Origin: Echinostoma caproni
Taxonomy: Eukaryota > Platyhelminthes > Trematoda > Plagiorchiida > Echinostomatidae
Assembly: GCA_900618425.1 (NCBI GenBank)
Contig: UZAN01040240.1
Coordinates: 1 to 64,000, forward strand
Length of the DNA: 64,000 nt
Direction of reading: 5' to 3'
Shown: positions 11,600-21,425 of the stretch, piece after piece
How the letters are laid out: every line of letters starts with the position of its first letter
Position numbering within the stretch: the stretch's first letter is position 1
Program-made: the position numbers and the translations under genes
Notes under the pieces: generated by a model
What the model was told of the DNA's origin: nothing
Database searches by the model: none
What the model saw: the letters and a program-made list of their open reading frames with translations, nothing else

Positions 11600-11685
11600 A
11601 ACGCGTTGATACCCCATTTGGGTTCATCTAGCAAGATGCGACAAATTCTATTCAAAAGATTAGTGATAGGGTTTCAAACACTTAC

Positions 11686-11703
11686 ATGCATATACGGGTG
11701 GAG
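11686..11703 (-). CDS. 18-nt micro-exon (PPVYA)
   Basis: The exon is CTCCACCCGTATATGCAT. It follows acceptor CCAATCTGTTTCTCAG and precedes donor GTAAGTGTTT, both strong. In the common phase it reads P-P-V-Y-A. It is the paralogue of 7654-7671, with four base differences in 18 and the same borders. Confidence 0.7.
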
Positions 11704-12337
11704 CTGAGAAACAGATTGGACAGGAATAAAATCGATGAAACCGGATAATTACGTGCTGCTTTTTCACTTTTTCGACAACGAAACGAATGCACATTGAATC
11801 GACGCAGTCATATAAGTTCTATGCATTTTGTGACTAATTGATTGTTTAGCTGTTCCTACTCCAGGTCACATCTATACAGGGTGTATCCCAGTTTTGTTTT
11901 CAGACGCTCTTGCTCAATCTGTGTATCACACATATCCAATACGCGTTTTTCAGTGAGAGCCACTAGTGTATCCAACTGCTATAGTAAGTTTGGCTTAAAG
12001 TCGCTTATCCTTCTTATCGATTTCAAAGAGTGAACAGGAATGAATAACGTTTTATTCGATCAATCTGACTGTTTGTGCAGTGTGTTGAATTGCATTGACT
12101 ATTCAGTTGCGAATCAGTTGTAGAATAGATCGAAAAATAGGTCACAAATGTCAGCGTAATAGTGAATATAGCGTGCTTCCGTGAAATGTGGTCGCAGATG
12201 CACGAGCTGGTCATCATAACGGAAGGTACCTTTCATCGCCTTTCGCATAACTAACCATCAGCCTGTTAGAACAGAAACAAAAGAAAAAAGCTGAGTGGGA
12301 AAATTCGAAAGCACCATTTACGTGAAGGCGCACTCAC

Positions 12338-12409
12338 GTTGTTGTTGCTGCGGCTGCAGCGGCTGCTGTTGCGTTTGTTTTTGTTGTGCTGTTGGTGGTC
12401 CTGCTTGAA
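12338..12409 (-). CDS. Gln/Pro-rich symmetrical exon (72 nt), copy 2
   Basis: The minus strand has acceptor TTTTCTCCATTTTAG, then two bases, 23 codons and one base, then donor GTGAGTGC. The frame reads QAGPPTAQQKQT followed by QQQPLQPQQQQ. The other two frames are Ala/Thr-rich and Ser/Asn-rich; the Gln frame is preferred because it is the one shared with 580-642 and the one consistent with the phase of the neighbouring exons. Low-complexity CAG runs like this expand easily, which could explain the length difference (72 versus 63 nt). Confidence 0.65.
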
Positions 12410-13200
12410 CTAAAATGGAGAAAAGGGTACGCATGAGGGGTTGATAACGGCCGTATTTAATTATCCGACTGCGAAAATCTGATAAATTCAAAATTGACTG
12501 ATTAGTTGCTGTGAAGAAGGTGCCGCGAGTGTTGATACCGGTTTTCGAATCAACACAAATTACCCAACTCCATTCAAGGCAATACGAACGTTGAACGATA
12601 TTGCTGACACCATTTGATTGATGAATACTGTTGCGGCTTAAAATTGACTGATACGCGTGTCGGTCATATCTGTGGCCGGATTGATTTATCGATGGATTAA
12701 CATATGCAGACTGCTATCATGTATGCACGTACTTACCTCATATTGACTGACTCTAATATAATATCGATTGGATCGATTTATCGATCGATTGAACTGTCCA
12801 CACTGAATAATATGTTGACTGTTTGAATGTCTGCTTGACCGTAGTCGGCTGTTGTGTGACGCTTGAACCAGTTTGTTGGCCTGCCTGCATACCTTCCCGC
12901 TTTTCTTCCTGGCTGCCTGGCTGCCTACCTGTCTACGTGTTGACCGGATCTGCTTGCTCACCGACCTAAAGACCAGTTACATTTGTGCCTGCTGCAATAA
13001 ATGTACTGCTTAGTTCACTGCGTGCGTATTCACCTACTTAAACGGAACACAGAACGTGTATAATTTTTCATTTTCAAAAACACTTGACCTAGCAAACATC
13101 CCCACATGTTAGTGGCTCACACGAAATGGGATAATGATCCCTTTCTGTGTTCCCGATCGTAACGGTCGAGGTGATTTAAGCCCCGTTTTCGAAAACATAC

Positions 13201-13469
13201 AGATTTATCAGCTTCATCAGAAGCAATACGATCGGCAAACTGATTGCACAACTTGCTACTCCATTATGCTAGACGATAACAGGTTGGCGTCGGATGCATG
13301 TCCTTGAGTTAGCTGTAAGTTCAGTTGCCTTATTCAAAATGCTTTCAAATCAGTGCATTTCCTTACATCCGCAGACACGTGCCGTTAAAATTCATCGGTA
13401 ATAACTTCGATCGACTGAATAATGAGAGTGACGGACAAACTGAAAATCACGTTTGGGTACCTTTTGGTC
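13201..13469. other. Unassigned spacer
   Basis: No feature could be supported between the duplicated block and the SINE B copy. Confidence 0.5.
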
Positions 13470-13745
13470 TAAATTCATTAGAAAAACACCTGAAAAAGCA
13501 TGAATTGATAGTTTGGTTCAGCTGCGGTATGAGCTGGTTGGCACAGTGGTTACAGACACGCCTACCATGAGATGGGTCCGGAGTTCAAATCCCAGACGGG
13601 ATGGTGGATATGCGCCCCCGATGAGCTCTAATAAGAGAGAAACTCGAGTCTAATGCTTCCCAGTGTATGGTTGAATCGATGAACTGAGGATTGTGCGTGA
13701 AGTTGAAGTCCGAAGGATAGTCAGTCAAGTCAATCAATATAAATT
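13470..13745 (+). mobile_element. SINE family B, 5'-truncated
   Basis: It contains A box GGTATGAGCTGGTTGGCACAG, B box GGAGTTCAAATCCC, GGATGGTGGATATGCGC, a hammerhead and the tail AACTGAGGATTGTGCGTGAA. The 5' unit present at 5041 and 14943 is mostly absent or diverged. Confidence 0.85.
13612..13656 (+). ncRNA. Hammerhead ribozyme, partly decayed
   Basis: The core is CCGATGA (U4 changed to C). Stem II is GCTC/GAGA with loop TAATAA, then intact GAAAC, loop TCGA and GTC. Stem I is lost (GCGCCC against TAATGC). The palindromic ACTCGAGT is intact. Confidence 0.7.
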
Positions 13746-13763
13746 ATCCCACACACTACTCAC

Positions 13764-13769
13764 AAGTAA
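13764..13769 (-). CDS. Candidate 6-nt micro-exon
   Basis: TTACTT lies on the minus strand between GCATTTGTTTCACAG and GTGAGTAG, both near-consensus. It would fit the common phase. An exon this short cannot be judged from composition. Confidence 0.3.
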
Positions 13770-14714
13770 CTGTGAAACAAATGCGATACAGCAGTTTAGT
13801 TATTGTTGGTTGTCAGGTACATCATGATACATTTGTTAACCTGGGAAGGTAACTGAATGCTGTGCCGATTGGTAAAGCTGGTACAATCTGATACTCTTGT
13901 CTGGCGATCATCAATCAAACGTGAGAGAATGAGTTCAACTTCTTTAGGATGACAAGCATTTCTCGACGATTCTGGTAAACAGATACCTCGTACGTATAGG
14001 TTCTTACAAACATCGCAACTTCATCAAACTGCATTGGACGGTGCCCGTTCGTATATTGTTAGAAATGAGGAACCATACTTCTTCAGTTGAGAAATGGATC
14101 AATAATGAGTCTGACTACTTGTACGATGTCATGATTCTGGAGGTCAGCACCTAGATGATAGCAATATTGTGCTGACTAGAAACTCAAAACCATAGTGAAG
14201 GAACCAGTTCAGTTTCGCGGTGTACAATCTGCATCCTGATAAATTCCGGGTTCATTCCCCAATTTTGGTAATAGTCCTTCGCCTAGCGCTGTTCATACGA
14301 CTCTATACGGTGTCCTGGCTTTACAGTTTACATTATTCTTATTTTGTCTATCACGAAATTCGTCATTGCACTTCACCGCGCTCTCTTGCAGCTCAGTTCT
14401 CGGTCCTGGGAAAAGTAGTTCGAGAGACTAATGATTATATTATAAATTGCAACCGATATTAATGTCTTGCATTCGGTTCGAATTCACAGTGATATTAGGG
14501 ATACGTGTAGCGACCACATTGAGCAATCGCAAATCGTGTTGACAGTTACAAAGCCCGAAGATGAGCGAAATATTGAAAAAAATTGCATTTACATCGCACT
14601 TACTTGTCAGTAGTGGTTGTGGTATAATTGATATTTGTTTCCAAACATTTCATCACCAGCCGAGGTGACATCATCAGTGCTGTGAAGTGGTATTGATATT
14701 TTATGATTTGAACA
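13770..14714. other. Unassigned sequence
   Basis: A minus-strand donor (GACAA then GTAAGTG, near 14598) could end a 76-nt Thr-rich exon (NINYTTTTTD), but its length is not frame-neutral. No other signal was seen. Confidence 0.4.
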
Positions 14715-14939
14715 AACTATTCACCATCATGCACAATCCTCAGTTCGCTATACATTCGGAAGCATCAGGCTGGAGTGCTGCTATCATTGGAGCTCATCAG
14801 TAATGCATATTCACCGTCCCGTCCGAGATTTTGAATTTCGACCCCATCACATGGAAGGCATGTGCGTTACCACTGTGCCAACCAACTCACCATGGCTGAA
14901 CCCAATTACCAGTTCATGTTTTGTCAGGTGTCGTCTTCC
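14715..14939 (-). mobile_element. SINE family B, inverted, 5'-truncated
   Basis: Read on the minus strand: GAAGACGACACC, AACATGAACTGG, A box GTTGGTTGGCACAGTGGTAA, a B box decayed to AAATTCAAAATCTC, a hammerhead, and the tail AACTGAGGATTGTGCATGA. Its 5' end meets the 5' end of the plus-strand copy at about 14940. Confidence 0.85.
14762..14806 (-). ncRNA. Hammerhead ribozyme, decayed
   Basis: The CUGAUGA core is intact. Stem I GCATTA/TGATGC is still fully pairable: it differs from GCACTA/TAGTGC on both sides but keeps pairing through G-U and A-U. GAAAC has become AGCAC and the cleavage triplet is GCC, so it should be inactive. Confidence 0.7.
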
Positions 14940-14942
14940 CAA

Positions 14943-15363
14943 GTAACCGTGAGTTAAATGGGAATTATCAATCCATATTCGTTGGCAAGTCAGCCCGTAA
15001 CCTGTAAGGAAGTCCTGAGTTGGTGAGAGGCTTTCGATTGGAGTTAACATATTGTCATCTGTGTCTCTTTTCGTTATGGTCGGGCCAAATGAACAACCAC
15101 TGAAGATGACAACTGAACAAACATGAATCGATAATTTGGTTAAGCTGCGGTATGAGCTGGTTGGCACAGTGATAATGCACACGCCTACCATGCGATGGGT
15201 CCGGAAAGAAATCCCGGAAGGGATGGCGGATACGCACTACTGATGAGCTCTAATAAGAGAGAAACTAGAGTCTTATGCTTCCGAGTGTATGATTGAATCG
15301 ATGAACTGAGGATTGTGCGTGAAGTTGAAGTCCGAAGGATAGTCAGCTCAAATCAATAAATAA
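14943..15363 (+). mobile_element. SINE family B, near full length
   Basis: It aligns end to end with 5041-5470: GTGAGTTAAATGG, GGCTTTCGATTGGAGTTAA, an AACATGAATCGATAATTTGG stretch, A box GGTATGAGCTGGTTGGCACAG, a B box decayed by a short change (AAAGAAATCCCGG), a hammerhead, the tail, and the end CTCAAATCAATAAATAA. A 60-codon minus-strand frame across it is a repeat shadow. Confidence 0.85.
15234..15278 (+). ncRNA. Hammerhead ribozyme, core intact
   Basis: CTGATGA, GAAAC and GTC are all intact. Stem II is GCTC/GAGA (three pairs plus a G-A at 10.1/11.1) with loop TAATAA. Loop III is TAGA. Stem I GCACTA/TTATGC has two mismatches next to one closing pair. Of all copies in the window this has the most complete core, but its weakened stem I probably limits cleavage. 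Confidence 0.75.
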
Positions 15364-15869
15364 TCGTTTGCCTAATGGTGTATTTTATTATCGATTTTCA
15401 CTGTGCCCCACGAAATCTGGTCAGTCATTTACTGATTAGATTCCTAACGGTTCTCATCAAATCAGGATTATTTTTCCATATTAATTTCGATTCAATTTTC
15501 CCATATCACTCTTTGTCAAAAATTAAGACAGCCCGATTCGTGTGTCAATCAGTGCGTTTATTGGTGATATTCCGACATCAACTGTATCAAAATGGGATCT
15601 GGTTGTTCGTTACCACGTTCCATATAGGAGATTGCACTTTATTTTCCCTTACTGTATATATGAACAACTTTTGACATGGAACTGAGCGCAGCAATTTGCA
15701 AACCTGGCTACACGCGGAGGGCCGCTAGACTTGCTGCGCTACACAAATAGCACGTAAGCTTTTCTGTCGCGGACAACACAGTGCTTGATTCAATTGATAT
15801 ATTTCCTGTTTCGAAACCATGCTGCTCCGCTAAGGGATTCAATCAGCAAACATCTATATAATATCATGA
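15364..15869. other. Unassigned; 99-codon frame not supported
   Basis: The plus frame at 15375-15674 starts directly after the SINE tail, is hydrophobic and matches nothing I know. I see no splice sites tied to it. Confidence 0.4.
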
Positions 15870-16060
15870 ATTCGTCACGTAAATGAGATGCAAGCTGAAA
15901 AAATAGGAGGCACTGGACAGCTGATTCCACCCTGTTGGGTCTCATCAGCAGTGTAAACCCACTGACGATTGGTTAAGCTGTAAAAGTTTCTAAACGAGTC
16001 AAAACCCTGGAGTCTAGGGTTAAGATGAGCGGTAAGATACCCATTATTAGCCCACAAAGA
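15870..16060 (-). mobile_element. SINE family A, inverted
   Basis: The minus strand carries a GGGTTTACACTG lead, a hammerhead at 15911-15953, CCTCCTATTTTTTCAGC, and CATCTCATTTACGTGACGAATT. The tRNA-like head is replaced by poorly matching sequence; only CCAGGGTTTTGACTC vaguely resembles a B box. Confidence 0.7.
15911..15953 (-). ncRNA. Hammerhead ribozyme, nearly intact
   Basis: Stem I CACTG/CAGTG is perfect. The core CTGATGA is intact. Stem II GACC/GGTG has loop CAACAG and lacks the 10.1-11.1 pair. GAAAC has become GAATC (A15.1 to U, opposing U16.1). The cleavage triplet GTC and the palindrome centre AGCT are intact. Confidence 0.7.
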
Positions 16061-16149
16061 TCTGTTGTGCTACATCGATTATATTCAAAACGAGAAACAT
16101 TCTGATCAATTACTGGAGGGTCCAGTAAGTATATAGTATGTTTGCCTTC

Positions 16150-16235
16150 TAATTATGAGATCCTGAATTTCATCCCTGTTGGGTTCGGTAGATTCGTACT
16201 GCCAACCAGCTGTAAACATAGCTGACTATTGCTTT
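16150..16235 (+). mobile_element. SINE family A fragment (B box region)
   Basis: TATGAGATCCTGAATTTCATCCC followed by GTTGGGTTCGGTAGATTCGTACTG parallels 4827-4869. The hammerhead that should follow is reduced to CCAACCAGCTGTAAACA. It is probably a decayed copy. Confidence 0.5.
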
Positions 16236-17595
16236 TATTGATTTTTAGCTCACAACTCATTGATATGACGAATGCGTCGTTATTATCCAAGCCGATCAAA
16301 TCATCCAACCCCCCCCCAAAAAGTCTAAATCACCACATTCGATGAGGGAAAACACAAACGAGAAGATAATCAGAACACTTCCGTTTTTACCAACTGTAAG
16401 CGACTATATTCACCACTAACTCTGTGATCTTTGGACAGCGATGCGTAGCAAAACAACGTGAAAAATTGTGACATATTATCCCAATCCACAAAAATGAATA
16501 TTGGCATCTGAATTTTCGATGTGAATCACTCCACAGGTTCTGTTTGGCTTTTCAACAGAGAAAATCCCTGTTAATCTGTAACTTATACGTACGGATCTGT
16601 CCCCACCGTGATAAAAACAGCTGTTAGAAACACGTTTCCCTAAATTTACAGAATAAACCCAAAGTGCTGAGATTGCTCAAATCGCGCTTGAAAATGCAAG
16701 GCGTCCGCCATGGGATTGAGCGAACACTTGGTTAACATTAACACGAAAATATATGGTAAAAACAGTCGTTTTTGTTTATGAAAAATTTAGTGATCTTTCA
16801 GTGCTTCAAGTGCTTCTGAGACACTACGGCCAAGAAAATTCCCGATAGCCGGGTTAACTCTCAGTTAAATACACGTTAATAAAGTCAAATGCGTCTGTTG
16901 GAGTGTGAAGAGACATCACTTTCAGTGTGTGCGTGTGTTCATGTGCTTGTGAGCCACCATAATAAGCGCAACAATCTTTCAGAATGTTGCGCTCATCAGT
17001 GCAAGTTCAGGTTAACTAGATTGTGAAGCATAAGCACGGCTGACTAGATGCACGATTATGGTGTTTTGACGTACTACTCACATATGTGAGTTGTACGCAA
17101 CCGGATGTGGTTGGCGGTTTCTTTAAACGATCAAAATGAACTAGAGCGAATTGGTGTGGTAATTTGATAACTAGGGACTGTCCCATTTTTGTGTGCTGTT
17201 GGGAATTGTGAGGAAATGTTTAATATGAGGCGTCTTGTTATGCATACGCTAAATTATTCATACCCTAACTGCGGTTCTTGATCAACATATCTCCTCGAGC
17301 TAGCACCGGTCTCCTGGATTTGCAACGATGGTTCTCCCTTTGGTCTTCATATTTTCCACGGATCATTGTGTTTGCATGATAGCCGAATAGGCTATCTGGA
17401 CAACGGTACACATCTTGATCGATCACAACCCGCAATGTACTACTGCTTTCTAGTTGTGATTGAAAGCGAACCGTTCACGGTTACCTGCCATTGCGTAAGC
17501 ATCACTATCTACCCGTTACAGGCTTCAAATACCCGGAGAGACAGTGTACGCAAAAATGCCATCAAACATTAAAACCGACAAAACTAACAACTCAC
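16236..17595. other. Intron or intergenic sequence
   Basis: A C-homopolymer lies near 16311. No coding or RNA signal could be supported. Confidence 0.5.
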
Positions 17596-17616
17596 TTGGT
17601 TGTGGGTATTGTGCAC
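17596..17616 (-). CDS. 21-nt micro-exon (AQYPQP)
   Basis: The minus strand has acceptor ATCACTTATTCCTTGATAG, the exon GTGCACAATACCCACAACCAA, then donor GTGAGTTG. In the common phase it reads A-Q-Y-P-Q-P, a composition between the Tyr/Pro units upstream and the Gln/Pro exons downstream. It is isolated by 16.7 kb from the next exon at 34309. Confidence 0.6.
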
Positions 17617-20600
17617 CTATCAAGGAATAAGTGATAGTTGTTTCATTAAAATTCTATTACTTATGACAATTCTACGGGGAGGAATGAGAGCCCAATGTCT
17701 CCGACAGGTTCAGATTCGTGTCGGAATGTATAAACCCATTGTCATGAGCACCAACCTATTTTTTGAGCACATACCAGTTAATGCAATTGTTTTAGTTATA
17801 AAAACACACTGAAGATCCCCCATTCTATAAAATAAGACAATTTTTTACGGCTGTCGCATCTGCAGATCGAAAAATAAAGCGTGCAGTTCTAAGTAGCGAC
17901 CCAAGTGGTTGCAAACCAAGTTGATGTAGACAACAATAGCTGAAGCAAGCAAGAAAATGAAAGTTACATCCTCTGAATGTTCACATGAAGACCTATGTTT
18001 AAAGGAAAGTTGTTCGTACATCACCCCAGTTCTGTTCTATCGTGGACGGTTCACATGACACATTGATCCCCCTCACCTCCTAGCTTATCCGACCACGCAC
18101 CCTACCATGCACTTCGCACGTATCATGTAACAAAATGATCATTGACCAGGTTGTCCGTTGTCTCTGTTGGAACTAAACAAACGTTTATTTGTACCCGCTA
18201 CAGCACCATGCTCCCCCTGCCCCCGCTCCCTTGTTGGCAGATCCGTCTTACCCTTGGCATCTCTTCAATCTGTTTGACCTTGGGATCGTTCTCCGCTGAT
18301 CAATTGTTTTTTATTCTTCTGTGACACATTTACCAAACCTGGACCCGTCCTTCTGTCAGCCACCTTTCTCTGTGGCAGTATTCATTGCATTTCTGCTGGG
18401 ACCATTATTAATGAGCCGTGGTTATCTTTCATTATCTCCTTCTCGTTTACGCATTCCTCAGTCGCGGGTTGTGCAAGCTGGTCTCGTTCAAACATCATCC
18501 TGCTCGGACCTGAACCGTCCTAGGTTTGAAGGGTTGAAACGATCTATTTACCTTTACTTTTGAGGTATATTCTGCTTATATATCAATACAGAACCATAGT
18601 GATAGAGAATACAATTCTATGTTTTGGTCCATGATCGTAAATCTCTATTGGGTTCTGTCGTAGCTAACTGAGGGGCAACCTGTGCTCGTCACAGTGGACA
18701 CGGTTGGGTGGGGCATGAAGATTATCTGCCAGTGCCCGAGAATGATGCGTTCGTTTCAGTCCACATGCACTACGAATATGTTCCTAATCTTCTCTCAGCA
18801 TCTATTCCACTGCAACAGAAAACACTTTAAGTCAGGTTCTTGATTTCCATCCCAACTTTACACTAACTGGAATTTGATAAATCCACTCCCTCTCACTCAC
18901 TGTTTGTGGCCATAATCTGCTCAGTGATGTCAGCGGATCCTACCCGATAAACTAAAACGTTTTGATTTTGGTTGTATGTCTGATTGACATCATAAAATTC
19001 TACAGTTAGCATCCCTTTCACTGTTGAGCGCAGTCACTATGAAACAACATTAGGAAACAATCAATAAGGCACGTATCTGATAAATGATGAAATTTTGTTC
19101 AGTGAACAAGTCTGACTGAAATCAATCCTATCAAAGAAAATGTTGCGATGAAACGATAGGTTACATTTCATTACTCCCGAACAAACAAAAACATATAAGT
19201 AAAATGTGATTCAAATAAGTTAGTACAATAATTTTGATCAACCCAAACCCATTCAAAATTTTTACTGAGAAACATAATCCACCCCCCCCCCCAGAACACT
19301 ACTCATACTGTACGCGGGTGAAGTGAATCGAAATGCAGCGAAACACATCTGTCCAAGTAACGATTGCTTACTGCATTTGTAGACGAGCACCGTGCACATC
19401 ACCGTGATGGTCAGGACGCTTCCAACTGGAAATAGCATACTGCTAGATTCTCGATCCGATGGATTGACGTGGACTGCGCAAAACAGACTAACACTTAACA
19501 GTAATCCTTTTTATATGATGAAAGATAAGAATAAAGATCGATGGACATTCTAATCGATCTGTTCTGTTCAATAAGTAATCAGTTTTGCAAAGGCCAAGGG
19601 TGAAAAGGACGATTTGCACGTTTATCATGTTTCACAGTATGAACTGTGACTGCTGTGTATCGATCAGAAGGTAGGCAGTTATATAAAGGTCATCGTGCAC
19701 TTCTCTTATAGTTGTATACACAGTTGGGTTCCTTCTAAACGCAGTCGATCATGGTACATCTTGTTTGCGAGAAAATATCAATAATTTTATACCCATTGTA
19801 ATATAACTGTGGTGAGTTTTGTTCAATAGTAGAAGAAGTATCACGTAGTGATTGATTTCTGTTAGAATCACTGGTGTTTGAATGTCAGACGTATTCAGAC
19901 ATTTAACCTCTTCGATTCTCATATGAGAATGTATTCTGACATTATTCTGCGAGAATTCTGTTTGCTAGCTGACCGATAACAACCCTATGTTCTGGATCAA
20001 TCACAATCCCGAGCATTGGAACAGGAATCTTAGGTCACGAAAAACATGAACTTCGATTGATCGATGCAGTTCACACGATGATATCCTTTTGGATGTATTG
20101 TGTAATCGCACTGATTTATTGCAATAAACGAACAACTCCTTCTGGGGTATTTTTCATGCGTTTCCGTGACGCGAGCTTTCGGTACACAATGTTTTGTGTT
20201 TCCGTTGCTACTTTGATTGTAAGTACGATTTATGATTTTCGTCTATTGCCATCATTTCAGTATTCCAAATAAGTCAGTTTTCTCAGGTCTGAGGTCTCGC
20301 AATCGAACCGTCAACTTATCAAAGTGTCCTTCATTTCACATAAGAGCGAGAGAGTAAATATTCTGGTATGTAACAGTTACAGATATTCTAGGATGGACTG
20401 CTCAATGCTCAATCCGATTTGTGTTAACTTCAGAAACCGCAATTTTTGGGAATTGATGTGTAAGCAAGATCACAGATAACACATCAAGGATAGTAATCGA
20501 TTGTTCTCCAGGAGAAAACCGCGACCTAATTTGGTGTCATCACTTGTTTCAAGCTTTTACAATCACAGTCATGTCAAAAATGAGGTAGCATATGGTATTT

Positions 20601-21245
20601 GTATTGGCTCATTCGATTATACAGGGGTACCAGGAACTCGTGATGGTCTTGAGCTTGGGTTTCACTCTTTGCGATATCGGTAACTCCCCACAAGGTGAAT
20701 GCATTTGACTGCGATGGAAAGATTTTTGATGACCGATTAAGAACACTAAACACTTGGCTCGTCCTGCTTGGGATGATTCGGGTGTGAGGTAATAAGGAAC
20801 TCCGAATCCTTACCCGGTTTCGATTGCGTAACCAAATATTCCTATGAGTCAATGGATGTCGTACCAAAGATCACATTTCACGCTCGCTCACAGCTGAAAC
20901 AGGGGGGACTGGTTCTGTGCCAAGCTCAACTGTTATGCTTAGTTGAGATGATCATGACATACACTGTCAAAGTCGTATCTCACCTCATCCGTTCAGAACG
21001 TAAGCAACCGGAGGAGGAGTTAACATCAGACTCACAAATCCCAAATTGGGAGCAATGTGAAAATTGATCTAAACTATCAAACTCCCCGGATCAAGTCAAA
21101 GGAAAATCGCTGTTTCATACGACCATGACGTGACATACTGTATTTGATTACGTAACCGAGACAGTATGTCAATTCGGAGTTCTGTCGGACTGATTGCGAC
21201 ACACATGACCTATCCATTTTTTCATTTGATTCTATCGATTGAAAA
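17617..21245. other. Intron or intergenic sequence
   Basis: A poly-C tract lies at about 19280-19292. No other gene, RNA or repeat was identified. The plus frame at 20057-20272 runs past a GTAAGT at 20220, but no acceptor or family supports an exon. Confidence 0.5.
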
Positions 21246-21249
21246 AATA

Positions 21250-21425
21250 AAATATGATTTTGATTGACGTGCCTGACCGTCCCTTGGACTTCATCTTCAC
21301 GAAGAATCCTCAACTCATCGATTCAATCATGCACTTGCAAGCACTAGACTCGAGTTTCGCTCTTATTAGAGCTCATTAGTAGTGCATATCCACCAAAAAT
21401 GATTGTAGGAGTTTGAAAACGCATA
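21250..21425 (-). mobile_element. SINE family B, inverted
   Basis: The minus strand reads TTCAAACTCC (decayed B box), TTTGGTGGATATGCACTA, a hammerhead at 21341-21385, TTGCAAGTGCATGATTGAA, GAGTTGAGGATTCTTCGTGAA and a GTCAATCAAAAT end. The A box is missing or unrecognisable. Confidence 0.8.
21341..21385 (-). ncRNA. Hammerhead ribozyme, one core change only
   Basis: Stem I GCACTA/TAGTGC (6 bp) and stem II GCTC/GAGC (4 bp, loop TAATAA) are perfect. GAAAC, loop TCGA and GTC are intact. The single defect is CTAATGA for CTGATGA (G5 to A), a position at which substitution abolishes activity in known hammerheads. This copy best shows the family B consensus. Confidence 0.85.

Larger units (their letters stand above)
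11600..13200. repeat. Duplicated block with 18-nt and Gln-rich exons
   Basis: The left part (11600-11830) matches 7560-7860. The right part (about 12030-13200) matches 1-1060, with about 240 bp of lower similarity and an insertion of simple GATC-rich sequence near 12650-12960. Read on the minus strand, the order is Gln-rich exon, then 18-nt exon. The other copies at 7.6 kb and 0.6 kb have the same parts in the opposite order along the strand, which suggests a repeating exon pair. Confidence 0.65.
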
